Shown: piece after piece, positions 34,773-42,815 of the stretch
How the letters are laid out: the number at the start of each line of letters is the position of its first letter
How positions within the stretch are numbered: the stretch's first letter is position 1
DNA from: an uncultured Sanguibacteroides sp.
GTDB lineage: Bacteria > Bacteroidota > Bacteroidia > Bacteroidales > Marinifilaceae
NCBI RefSeq assembly: GCF_900543425.1
Contig: NZ_UQRQ01000008.1
Span: forward strand, 62,001 to 126,000
Length of the DNA: 64,000 nt
Direction of reading: 5' to 3'
Made by a program: the position numbers and the translations under genes
Notes under the pieces: model-generated
Told to the model about the DNA's origin: nothing
Databases searched by the model: none
The model's input: the letters and a program-made list of their open reading frames with translations, nothing else

Positions 34773-36243
34773 TCTTCTTCTTTTTAAAAAATCCTACGAT
34801 TTTCTTTACAAAATTCGCATAAGCCTCCGTACTCATTACCGCAGAATCGGTCATCGCCGTATAAGTCAGGAATGCACCTAACGGTAAAAGGATCAAAGAA
34901 GAGATCCACATCCCTTGCCAAGGCTCCAATACTCCCTCTCTGGCCGCCCGTTCACCCATCATCCAGATGATGTAATAGACGATAAACAAGAAAATAGAAA
35001 CCACGACCGGCATTCCCAATCCCCCTTTACGGATAATTCCTCCCAAAGGAGCCCCTATGAAGAAAAAGATAAAACAGGCAAACGAAAGAGTAAATTTCCT
35101 ATGCCATTCGATCTGGTGTCTCCGGATCGATTCTTCCCGGGCGGAAATATAATTCAAATCATTCCAATGATACTGTTTGGCAGCACGGGCATACTCTAAA
35201 GCACGATCCAGCATTCTTTTCTGCTCTTTCACATCGAAAGAAGCATATAAGCTATCCAGACTCTGCATCTTACCTTCCGTTTCCTCCCGCAAAATACTGT
35301 CCCGCTTAGCACTTCTTACCCGTTCTTTTATATAACTATTAGACAACATACCGTTGGCATCCGTCTTCTTACGAAGTTTCAAACTCGTTTGCAACGAATC
35401 TATAGTTCCTTCGAGCTGCCTTATACTCAACATATTATATCCACCCCTAAAATTATCTTCATTTGTCCGCGAAAACTCATTCCCCGATAAAGGAATAGAA
35501 AAATACTGTTTATCAAACTCTACGCGTCGAAAAGGAAATGTAGCCCGGTTATTCGATTTCAACCCCTCATCGGTACTTGTATTGCCATGGAAAAGTTCCA
35601 CTTCCATATAAGTTCCATCGGGACTGGCCTCCATTCGTCCGGAATCGGCAATGGTTACCTCGTAATTTTTAGACAAACCGGTATGATTGTAAATCATCAT
35701 TTTATACATCATTCCCGTCTCTTTATCTATCTTATCCACCTTAATGCTGTAATTCTCGATATCGTTTATAAATACCCCCTCTTTTAGCGACAATTCCGGC
35801 TTCTGCCGTTTGATATCATATAAAAGACTTCCTGCTTTCAGATTAGCATATGGTAAAACGTTATTCGAAAAGAAAAAAGCCGCAATGGTTAAGATGACAA
35901 TCAATACAATCAAAGGTTGCATGATCCGGTACAAAGAGATTCCTGCAGCTTTTAAAGCCGTCAACTCGTAATTTTCACCTAAACTCCCGAAAGTCATAAT
36001 AGAGGCCAATAAAACAGCCAATGGCAATCCCATCGGGACTAAAGTCATAGAGACATAAAACAACAAGTGAGCAATAACACTCCACTCCAAGCCTTTCCCC
36101 ACAAGATCATCAATATACCGCCATAAAAACTGCATGATCAGTACGAACATACTGATGAAAAAGGTGGCCACAAACGGACCGATATAACTTTTTAACACGA
36201 ACAGGTGTAGCTTCTTCATCTTTAGCACCTTATTTTGATTCAT
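34765..36243 (-). CDS. LptF/LptG-family lipopolysaccharide export permease
   Basis: A 492-residue inner-membrane protein of the YjgP/YjgQ family, the membrane part of the LPS transport ABC exporter. Topology fits the family: three helices in the first 110 residues (with the family GENYELTALKAAGISLYRIMQP coupling helix), a large periplasmic beta-jellyroll domain (about 125-370), and three C-terminal helices. The gene pair lptF/lptG is usually fused or separate; only one is here. Start at ATG 36243; an internal ATG at 36219 (MKKLHLFVLKSY) is an alternative and matches the usual N-terminus. Overlaps fmt by 8 nt. Confidence 0.88.
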   Translation of the reverse strand: MNQNKVLKMKKLHLFVLKSYIGPFVATFFISMFVLIMQFLWRYIDDLVGKGLEWSVIAHLLFYVSMTLVPMGLPLAVLLASIMTFGSLGENYELTALKAAGISLYRIMQPLIVLIVILTIAAFFFSNNVLPYANLKAGSLLYDIKRQKPELSLKEGVFINDIENYSIKVDKIDKETGMMYKMMIYNHTGLSKNYEVTIADSGRMEASPDGTYMEVELFHGNTSTDEGLKSNNRATFPFRRVEFDKQYFSIPLSGNEFSRTNEDNFRGGYNMLSIRQLEGTIDSLQTSLKLRKKTDANGMLSNSYIKERVRSAKRDSILREETEGKMQSLDSLYASFDVKEQKRMLDRALEYARAAKQYHWNDLNYISAREESIRRHQIEWHRKFTLSFACFIFFFIGAPLGGIIRKGGLGMPVVVSIFLFIVYYIIWMMGERAAREGVLEPWQGMWISSLILLPLGAFLTYTAMTDSAVMSTEAYANFVKKIVGFFKKKKNA

Positions 36244-36338
36244 TTACTTTTCTATCCGATACTCCCCTAAAGGATTCACAAAGATAAAAAAATAACTGTC
36301 CATCCCCTTCACTTTTCTATTTTTCCTTTTATCACCTG

Positions 36339-36716
36339 TCAGGCCCCAATCGTACGATGGAGCATTTCGATTTGTTTATTCCATAACTCGACCTCATCCG
36401 CTTCCTCATCATTATCCACGAAATCAGTAATAATTAAAGCCACTTCTTCCGTCAGAGGCTCCACATGAAGTGAAAACTCGAGGTATTCATCAGGTTCTTC
36501 CGCATCTTCCCACACGAACCTTACAAATACATTTTTCTTCATATCCACCAACTTAGCTTGTCTTTCAACACCATCCCACACAAATGTAAAGAGATCACCT
36601 TTATATTTCACATCATCGGAAAACCACTCGGATAACCCTGCAGCGGTACTGAGACGAGAGAATAAAACCTTTACCGATGATGAGAAAAGATACTCTAATT
36701 CGACTTTTTTCCTCAT
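36339..36716 (-). CDS. START-like domain protein
   Basis: A 125-residue cytosolic protein of the Bacteroidetes START-like (AHSA1-related) family. The opening ELEYLFSSSVKVLFSRLSTAAGLSEWFSDDVKYKGDLFTFVWDG, the KFVRFVWED-like strand (VFVRFVWEDAEEPDEYLEF) and the closing LIITDFVDNDEEADEVELWNKQIEML are the family pattern. The fold makes a hydrophobic cavity; the ligand is unknown. Lies 95 nt before the LptF/G permease and 54 nt after the YihY gene on the same strand. Confidence 0.9.
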   Translation of the reverse strand: MRKKVELEYLFSSSVKVLFSRLSTAAGLSEWFSDDVKYKGDLFTFVWDGVERQAKLVDMKKNVFVRFVWEDAEEPDEYLEFSLHVEPLTEEVALIITDFVDNDEEADEVELWNKQIEMLHRTIGA

Positions 36717-36770
36717 ATCTGAATATATATTTGACCGACAATATATACAAATTTTACCACATATACAAAT

Positions 36771-38084
36771 TCATGCTAATTTATTCGCGGAGAACTCCGC
36801 ACGTATCGCTTTTGAAAATTGTTCTTTCCACTCTTGGTCTTTACTCTCTTCTACCCTTGAAAGATTCAGGATAATTTCCGCCACGGAAAGCCTATGAAAA
36901 TCTGAAGCGGGATAATAATAGTAATCGTCGTCTTCCTTGGCAACTACAAGAATATGGCGATCTATCAACTCCTCCAATACCAATCTCAATTTTCCGGTAT
37001 TCATCCTCATCTCTTTGTTAATCATCGTCAGGCTGGGGCCCCCCTCATTGTTCACGTATACTTTTGCCACGTACTTTACGACCCGGATAGCATGTTCCAT
37101 AGTCTCCATCCAACCGGAATCCCCGATCAACTCGTTTTTATACATAAAATGCCGATTCCGCAAGATATAACACAACTCCGTTCCCCACAGGACAACACAC
37201 CAGCTTAACTGCAACCACACCAGCAATAAGGGTAATGCTGCCAAACTTCCATATATGGCATTATAAGAAGTTACTCCTATCTGAAAGCGAATATAAAACC
37301 ATTGAACTATCTGATAAACGGTCCCCGCTACCATTCCGGCAATAAAAGCATGCTTAAACTTTACGGGAGCCGCTGGCATAAACATGTACAAAAATATAAA
37401 TAACATCCACACCAACAGATAAGGTAGAAACTTAAACAAGCGCAACAAATAATCGCCTAAAACAGGAAATTCCGATTTCAAGTCGGTTCCCATAAAAACA
37501 TTCAAACTACTGATTAAAATGATCAAAATCGGAACAATAAAAATAATAGACAGGTAATCCGTAAACATCCGGCGTATACTTCTTCCTTTACGAATCCCCC
37601 ATATCCGATTCATGGTCAGCTCCGTACTATTTAATACCTTAATAACCGCCCAGAGCAGGATAACGATTCCAAAACCCGTAACGACCCCTCCTTTGGCATT
37701 GGCAATGGCACTATTGGCATACTCCACTATCGTAGAAGCCAGATCCGCATTATTAGGGAACTGTCCTTTAATCAATTCTTCCAGCGAAGTCCCTACTCCA
37801 AACCCTTTGGCAATTGCAAAAGCCAAAGCAACAATCGGAATAAAAGAAAGAATAGAATAAAAAGTCAACGCGGAAGCCGATACGTTACAAGCATCCTTCA
37901 AAAACCGATTGATGGAGACAATCAATACGGACAAAGATTTTTGTAACAACTCCACGATAATAAACCGATGCTGACGATCCCGTCTCAACACGGCATAATG
38001 ATGATCAAGATCCGATAAATTTTCAAAATTACGGATGATCTTTCTTACCTTTCTCCTCCAATCGTCAATTTTTACCTGATTCAT
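36771..38084 (-). CDS. YihY/BrkB family membrane protein
   Basis: A 437-residue inner-membrane protein with about six transmembrane helices (residues about 55-320) in the YihY pattern: ALTFYSILSFIPIVALAFAIAKGFG, NRIWGIRKGRSIRRMFTDYLSI, GTVYQIVQWFYIRFQIGVTSYNAIYGSLAALPLLLVWLQLSW, then ELCYIL. The last about 100 residues are soluble, with a winged-helix-like segment (LTMINKEMRMNTGKLRLVLEELIDRHILV), which is not in E. coli YihY but is common in the Bacteroidetes form. Despite old labels it is not a ribonuclease. Function unknown. Confidence 0.88.
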   Translation of the reverse strand: MNQVKIDDWRRKVRKIIRNFENLSDLDHHYAVLRRDRQHRFIIVELLQKSLSVLIVSINRFLKDACNVSASALTFYSILSFIPIVALAFAIAKGFGVGTSLEELIKGQFPNNADLASTIVEYANSAIANAKGGVVTGFGIVILLWAVIKVLNSTELTMNRIWGIRKGRSIRRMFTDYLSIIFIVPILIILISSLNVFMGTDLKSEFPVLGDYLLRLFKFLPYLLVWMLFIFLYMFMPAAPVKFKHAFIAGMVAGTVYQIVQWFYIRFQIGVTSYNAIYGSLAALPLLLVWLQLSWCVVLWGTELCYILRNRHFMYKNELIGDSGWMETMEHAIRVVKYVAKVYVNNEGGPSLTMINKEMRMNTGKLRLVLEELIDRHILVVAKEDDDYYYYPASDFHRLSVAEIILNLSRVEESKDQEWKEQFSKAIRAEFSANKLA

Positions 38085-38142
38085 ATCTTATATATCTGCT
38101 TGTTCCTTCTGACCACTTTATAATTTTCAAAATTATAAAAAA

Positions 38143-38178
38143 AAAGATATTCAAAAAAGGGCTTTTTTGAATATCCTT
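38143..38178 (-). terminator. Rho-independent terminator of the cysteate synthase gene
   Basis: Stem GATATTCAAAAAAG / CTTTTTTGAATATC with a 2-nt centre; on the minus strand it is followed by a run of nine T. A second dyad (TATAATTTT/AAAATTATA at 38119-38137) lies just beyond. Confidence 0.85.
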
Positions 38179-38206
38179 TATTATCAATAAACAATCTCTT
38201 CTTTCC

Positions 38207-39484
38207 TTAAAACAGTAACTCGGACACTCTCTTTTTCACGTCGGAAGCATCCGCATCAATCGGGAAAACGATATCCGGTTTTTGTAAAACAATCGTATGC
38301 TCTTGCTTATAACGTCCGATTCCTCCTCCCGTAATATTTAACATAACAATAGCTTCACTTTCAACCTTTTTGTCACGCACGGCTTGTATTAGGGTAGCCG
38401 TAGCCACGGCTGCTGCAGGTTCGATATCAATTCCCTCCAGCTTCTCAAAAATAGCCTTCGCCTCAAGGGCTTCTTCATTGGATGCCAATAACACGTCTCC
38501 GCCTGTCGCTTTCAATGCATCATATAAACCACCCTTTAAAGAATAAGGAGGTTTCCGATTGGAAAGTACTTTGGCACACATCTCCTCCACCTGTCGACGA
38601 GCCATATTTTCATCCAAAGGCAACATCTCCCGGGAATCGGCCCTCCAAGCGTCATATATGGGAGTGAACGGAATGTTCTGGGAAACCATCAATTTCATCA
38701 GATTTTTTCCGAAACGACCGTCTTTTATAAATCTTTTGTTCGCCTCCCAGGCAGCAATAGCACCGGTTCCGCTACCTACCGCCTGAAAATAATAATCGGG
38801 AATTTTTCCGATCTCCAACACGGCAGAGAGTACCGTAGTTCCCATGCCGTCGCGACGAGCCACATTCTTAGCACCTCCTTCCGGATAAAAATCCTCCAAC
38901 TCACAAACAATATTAGAGAGACGTATCGAATCGAAATAATCACTTCCCGACTCCGTGCAAATCAATTTTACGCAATCATTCCACGGTTTATCCGACCAAA
39001 TAGAATCCAAATTATCCTCGGGTACACACAAAAGCAAAGGAATATGGTTATCGGAACACACCCGCCCAAAAGCACGAGCCGTATTTCCGGCAGAAGCCAC
39101 AACCATCACCTTCCCCCCATTCCGATTCGTACGAGCACAAACAGCATAAGCCTCACACTCCTTAAAAGAACCGGTATTCATCTGTGCCCCTTTTTCCGGC
39201 CAATAACCGTTAAATGTAATGTAAAGATTCGATAACCCTAAATATTTGGCCAATCCTTCACTCCGATAGGTTACGGGAGCTCCGGAACCATCCAAGGTCC
39301 GACAAATCGGTAACCAATTAGCGTATTTATAGATGCCCGGTAAATCATTCCTCACCTCTAACTGATTCTTTGCATAATTAGCAAAAATTAAAGCAGCCCC
39401 GTCTTTATGCGGACAATCCAACTCCCATTGTTTGTCTTCAAACGTTGTCCCGCAGCATGCTGATTCCAATTGATATCGTGTCAT
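38207..39484 (-). CDS. Cysteate synthase-like PLP enzyme (threonine synthase fold)
   Basis: A 425-residue fold-type II PLP enzyme. The N-terminus resembles threonine synthase (YQLESACCGTTFEDK, and GIYKYANWLPI), and the PLP lysine sits in MNTGSFKECEAY. The phosphate loop is AVGSGTGAIAAW and the C-terminal Ser/Gly loop is LNITGGGIGRY. By this overall pattern I assign it to cysteate synthase, which makes cysteate from O-phosphoserine and sulfite. In methanogens the product feeds coenzyme M; in Bacteroidetes it feeds sulfonolipids (capnine, sulfobacin). No thr pathway gene lies near, which argues weakly against plain threonine synthase. No other sulfonolipid gene is visible here. Divergent from dnaK, with its own terminator. 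Confidence 0.75.
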   Translation of the reverse strand: MTRYQLESACCGTTFEDKQWELDCPHKDGAALIFANYAKNQLEVRNDLPGIYKYANWLPICRTLDGSGAPVTYRSEGLAKYLGLSNLYITFNGYWPEKGAQMNTGSFKECEAYAVCARTNRNGGKVMVVASAGNTARAFGRVCSDNHIPLLLCVPEDNLDSIWSDKPWNDCVKLICTESGSDYFDSIRLSNIVCELEDFYPEGGAKNVARRDGMGTTVLSAVLEIGKIPDYYFQAVGSGTGAIAAWEANKRFIKDGRFGKNLMKLMVSQNIPFTPIYDAWRADSREMLPLDENMARRQVEEMCAKVLSNRKPPYSLKGGLYDALKATGGDVLLASNEEALEAKAIFEKLEGIDIEPAAAVATATLIQAVRDKKVESEAIVMLNITGGGIGRYKQEHTIVLQKPDIVFPIDADASDVKKRVSELLF

Positions 39485-39523
39485 AGTTTTTTACCCATGA
39501 ATTAGTACATTTCTTTCCGTGTA

Positions 39524-39531
39524 CAAAATTA
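39524..39531 (-). promoter_or_regulatory. -7 box of the cysteate synthase gene
   Basis: On the minus strand this reads TAATTTTG, a TAnnTTTG match, 40 nt before the start codon at 39484. Confidence 0.5.
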
Positions 39532-39685
39532 AAGCATTTCGATACTTCAAAATAGGGTATAAATACCACTTTTTTCAATTTTTCCCGATTATATGATAAA
39601 TAATAAAAATGAAATCGTCGAATCGTGTCAAATTTTTAGTGAAATCGGGAACAAAATGTCTCGACCCGAGTTTTTAAAATGACTT

Positions 39686-39706
39686 TATGTCAGGAAATAT
39701 GACATA
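39686..39706. promoter_or_regulatory. Palindrome TATGTCA-N7-TGACATA upstream of dnaK
   Basis: Perfect 7-bp arms around GGAAATA, 150 nt before the dnaK start. Size and spacing are those of a dimeric repressor or activator operator. Target and regulator are unknown. Confidence 0.55.
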
Positions 39707-39786
39707 TAAAATAAAATTAAGGAAACAATTTTATGAAAAAAAGTGACTTTTAGAAGATGGCACAACGTTTGATAAAAGATAAATGT

Positions 39787-39806
39787 TCTTTGAAACTATT
39801 CAAAGA
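39787..39806. promoter_or_regulatory. Palindrome TCTTTGAA-N4-TTCAAAGA just upstream of dnaK
   Basis: Perfect 8-bp arms around ACTA, 51 nt before the dnaK start, so near the expected transcription start. It could be an operator or a small 5' leader hairpin that responds to temperature. Confidence 0.55.
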
Positions 39807-39857
39807 GAAGATACGATAAACTAAATACGAAACAATAACATTAATAATATTATAATT

Positions 39858-41771
39858 ATGGGAAAGATAATTGGTATAGACTTAGGAACCACGAACTCCT
39901 GCGTTGCAGTGATGGAAGGTAATGAACCGGTGGTAATACCTAATAGTGAAGGTAGAAGAACAACTCCCTCTATTGTGGCATTTGTTGACAACGGAGAGAG
40001 AAAAGTTGGAGATCCTGCAAAACGTCAGGCAATCACAAACCCGACGAAAACGATATATTCTATCAAACGTTTTATGGGTGAAACCTATGATCAGGTAGAA
40101 AAAGAGATTAAACGTGTCACGTATAAAGTGGTAAAAGGCGATAACAACACGCCGCGTGTTGAAATCGGCGATCGTAAATACTCCCCGCAAGAAATTTCAG
40201 CGATGATTCTTCAAAAAATGAAAAAAACGGCGGAAGACTATTTAGGTCAGGAAGTAAATGAAGCGGTTATTACCGTACCGGCCTACTTCAACGACGCCCA
40301 ACGTCAAGCCACGAAAGAAGCCGGAGAGATTGCCGGATTAAACGTGAGACGTATTATCAACGAACCGACGGCTGCCGCCCTGGCTTATGGTTTGGATAAA
40401 CAAGATAAAGACATGAAGATTGCCGTATTCGACTTGGGAGGCGGTACTTTTGATATCTCTATTCTGGAATTGGGCGACGGCGTATTTGAAGTAAAATCAA
40501 CCGATGGCGATACTCACTTGGGTGGTGATGATTTCGATGATGTTATCATCAACTGGTTGGCCGATGAATTTAAAAAAGACGAGGGTGTCGACATCCGAAA
40601 AGATCCGATGGCACACCAACGTTTGAAAGAAGCTGCAGAAAAGGCAAAAATCGAATTATCAAGTTCAACTTCAACGGAAATCAATTTGCCGTATATATTT
40701 CCGGTTGACGGAATTCCAAAACACTTGGTAAGAACCTTGACAAGAGCCCAATTCGAACAATTGACAGATCACCTGATCCAAGCAACCATTGAACCTTGTC
40801 GCAGGGCGTTGAAAAATGCCAACATGACAGCATCCGACATCAGCGAAGTTATTTTAGTCGGAGGTTCAACCCGTATACCCGCCGTACAGAAGAAGGTGGA
40901 AGATTTCTTCGGTAAGGCTCCGTCCAAAGGTGTAAACCCGGACGAAGTAGTCGCCGTAGGTGCCGCCATCCAAGGTGGAGTGTTAACGGGAGAAGTAAAA
41001 GATGTATTGTTGTTGGACGTAACCCCGCTTTCATTAGGTATCGAAACCTTAGGCGGAGTGATGACTAAATTGATCGAAGCCAACACCACGATTCCGACCA
41101 AAAAATCAGAAGTATTCTCCACGGCTGCCGATAACCAACCGTCAGTAGAGATACATGTACTGCAAGGAGAACGTGCGATGGCGAAAGACAATAAAACAAT
41201 CGGTCGTTTCCATTTGGACGGACTACCACCAGCCCCGCGCGGCATACCTCAAATCGAAGTCAGCTTCGATATCGATGCTAACGGTATATTGAAAGTATCC
41301 GCCAAAGACAAAGCTACCGGAAAAGAGCAATCCATCCGTATCGAAGCTTCCTCCGGTTTGTCCGAAACCGACATTAAGAAAATGAAGGACGAAGCTGCAG
41401 CCAATGCAGAAGCGGATAAAAAAGAGAAAGAGCGTATCGATACCATCAATAAAGCCGATAGTATGATCTTCCAAACCGAAAAACAATTGAAAGAGTTTGG
41501 TGATAAACTACCCGCTGACAAGAAACAACCGATCGAGGCTGCATTGCAGAAACTGAAAGATGCTCATAAAGCACAGGATATCGCTGCTATCAATTCTTCT
41601 ATAGATGAATTGAACAATGTATTCCAAGCTGCATCTCAAGAGATGTACAATGCACAACAACAGGCCGGAGCTCAGGGACAGCAAGATGCTCCTCACACGG
41701 AACAACAGGCCCCGAACAACGGCGGAAAAGATCAGGAAGTAACCGACGTAGACTTCGAAGAAGTGAAATAA
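39858..41771 (+). CDS. dnaK: Molecular chaperone DnaK (Hsp70)
   Basis: A 637-residue ATP-driven chaperone. The ATPase domain (about 1-380) begins IIGIDLGTTNSCVAVMEG and contains VPAYFNDAQRQATKEAGEIAGL and DLGGGTFDISILELGDG; the substrate-binding domain (about 390-600) includes LLLDVTPLSLGIETLGGVMTKLI and the linker VLLLDVTP. The C-terminus is Gln/Ala-rich and ends in DVDFEEVK, the conserved EEVD-like tail of bacterial DnaK. A standalone gene without grpE/dnaJ neighbours, as in many Bacteroidales. Closed by a strong terminator. Confidence 0.99.
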   Translation: MGKIIGIDLGTTNSCVAVMEGNEPVVIPNSEGRRTTPSIVAFVDNGERKVGDPAKRQAITNPTKTIYSIKRFMGETYDQVEKEIKRVTYKVVKGDNNTPRVEIGDRKYSPQEISAMILQKMKKTAEDYLGQEVNEAVITVPAYFNDAQRQATKEAGEIAGLNVRRIINEPTAAALAYGLDKQDKDMKIAVFDLGGGTFDISILELGDGVFEVKSTDGDTHLGGDDFDDVIINWLADEFKKDEGVDIRKDPMAHQRLKEAAEKAKIELSSSTSTEINLPYIFPVDGIPKHLVRTLTRAQFEQLTDHLIQATIEPCRRALKNANMTASDISEVILVGGSTRIPAVQKKVEDFFGKAPSKGVNPDEVVAVGAAIQGGVLTGEVKDVLLLDVTPLSLGIETLGGVMTKLIEANTTIPTKKSEVFSTAADNQPSVEIHVLQGERAMAKDNKTIGRFHLDGLPPAPRGIPQIEVSFDIDANGILKVSAKDKATGKEQSIRIEASSGLSETDIKKMKDEAAANAEADKKEKERIDTINKADSMIFQTEKQLKEFGDKLPADKKQPIEAALQKLKDAHKAQDIAAINSSIDELNNVFQAASQEMYNAQQQAGAQGQQDAPHTEQQAPNNGGKDQEVTDVDFEEVK

Positions 41772-41797
41772 AGCTTAAATAAAGTCTTAGCATCAAT

Positions 41798-41840
41798 AAA
41801 ATCCCACGATAAATTTTCGTTTACCGTGGGATTTTTTATT
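41798..41840 (+). terminator. Rho-independent terminator after dnaK
   Basis: Perfect 11-bp outer stem AAAATCCCACG / CGTGGGATTTT with an inner TAAA/TTTA pairing and a T tract. Confidence 0.9.
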
Positions 41841-42160
41841 GTTTTAAGTCGACATACCCGATCAGCCTATCATACCATAATCGAGATCGTAACCATTTGC
41901 CGACTTAATTTTTATTTACCATATTTAATCCGGAAAAATACGGGTGGGATATTCTCTGTTCATGTAAGTAGCCGGAACGGTCTGTTCACCCGGATACTGG
42001 TTTTTATTGCAGCTTCGTCGGAAAGCGGGATCAGAAAATATAATAAACTGAAAAATAGTTCATTACAACCCGTATTACATTGTAAATATTTATTATCTTT
42101 ACCAAAAGATTAAAACGGGACTAATATCTATCTTGCTTTTGCATGGATTTCTGTAAACAT
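41841..42160. other. Gene-free stretch, possible decayed sequence
   Basis: About 320 nt with no credible gene. A one-mismatch -7 box (TATCTTTA, 42094-42101) near its end could drive the gene remnant and the DUF3795 gene that follow. Otherwise I see nothing in it. Confidence 0.5.
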
Positions 42161-42287
42161 ATGAAAATTAACAATATCATGACAGAATCAAAAATAGATC
42201 AAATTGCTTAGTCCTTTTACAGCAGAAGGAATAGACTATCTCTGCCAAAAATTTCAGAGTTCATATCATCGTGAAATAACCAAATGA
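42161..42287 (+). pseudogene. Short frameshifted gene remnant ahead of DUF3795 gene
   Basis: An ATG at 42161 opens a frame for MKINNIMTESKIDQIA that stops at TAG 42209. Directly after, the +1 frame reads SPFTAEGIDYLCQKFQSSYHREITK and ends in TGA at 42285, overlapping the DUF3795 ATG (42284) as ATGA. The protein-like text in both frames and the coupled stop/start suggest one small gene broken by a frameshift, or the ends of a larger gene with its middle deleted. The FTAEGIDYL pattern vaguely resembles the start of Crp-type regulators; I cannot assign a family. Confidence 0.35.
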
Positions 42288-42634
42288 TGAAACAATTAAT
42301 CGCATGTTGCGGATTAGATTGCGAAAGTTGCGATGCCCGCATAGCTACTGTCGAAAATGACAATGAGTTAAGAGAAAAAACCGCCCAAAAGTGGAGTGTA
42401 ATGAACAATGCACCGGAGATTACGGCAGCAACCATAAATTGTACGGGTTGTCGTGCAGACGGAGCAAAATTCACGTATTGCAGCGATTATTGCGAAATCC
42501 GCCAATGTGTATATGAAAAAGGGTTCAATACCTGCGGAGACTGTAACGAATTGGATAATTGCCGGATCGTTCGTCCTATTTTTCAAAATGTTCCCGGCGC
42601 AAAAGAAAATCTTCTGTCTTCGGCAACTACCTGA
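42284..42634 (+). CDS. DUF3795 domain-containing Cys-rich protein
   Basis: A 116-residue cytosolic protein with a conserved set of cysteines: CCGLDCESCDAR at the N-terminus, CTGCR in the middle, YCSDYCEIRQC, and CGDCNELDNC near the end. This is the DUF3795 family, probably binding zinc or an iron-sulfur cluster; function is unknown. The RIVRPIFQNVPGAKENL ending resembles the usual C-terminus, so the gene looks complete. Its ATG overlaps the stop of the small remnant upstream. Confidence 0.82.
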   Translation: MMKQLIACCGLDCESCDARIATVENDNELREKTAQKWSVMNNAPEITAATINCTGCRADGAKFTYCSDYCEIRQCVYEKGFNTCGDCNELDNCRIVRPIFQNVPGAKENLLSSATT

Positions 42635-42746
42635 CGACAAAACGAACCATACACATCACGAAAAAGAGACGGGAGATCCGAACCCGGAAGCCGGACTATT
42701 ATGGTTCTGATCGAAACCATACGGGATTCTTTGTAGGAGAAAACAA

Positions 42747-42794
42747 ATTGTTGCAACTCCTAACGCATTGAAAACGTCGAGGAGTTGCAACAAT
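42747..42794 (-). terminator. Long-stem terminator after lpxA
   Basis: A perfect 15-bp stem ATTGTTGCAACTCCT / AGGAGTTGCAACAAT with an 18-nt loop, 22 nt past the lpxA-family stop on minus, followed there by TTTGTTTT. Confidence 0.75.
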
Positions 42795-42815
42795 ATAAAA
42801 ATTTATCCGCCGCAC

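Larger units (their letters stand above)
39485..39857. other. Gene-free divergent region between cysteate synthase and dnaK
   Basis: 373 nt without a gene. It holds the cysteate synthase -7 box (39524-39531) and two palindromes listed separately (39686-39706 and 39787-39806). I find no CIRCE element (TTAGCACTC-N9-GAGTGCTAA) and no full TAnnTTTG box before dnaK. A TTTG at 39768-39771 and GTTCTTTG at 39785-39792 are weak promoter candidates. Confidence 0.7.

Noticed and set aside
39485..39857. CIRCE (HrcA) element before dnaK
   Set aside because: No TTAGCACTC-N9-GAGTGCTAA match on either strand.
40769..41245. 158-codon minus-strand frame inside dnaK
   Set aside because: Antisense shadow of the highly conserved dnaK; such long antisense frames are usual there.
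41826..42113. 95-codon plus-strand frame after dnaK
   Set aside because: It begins inside the dnaK terminator and its product shows no family-like pattern.
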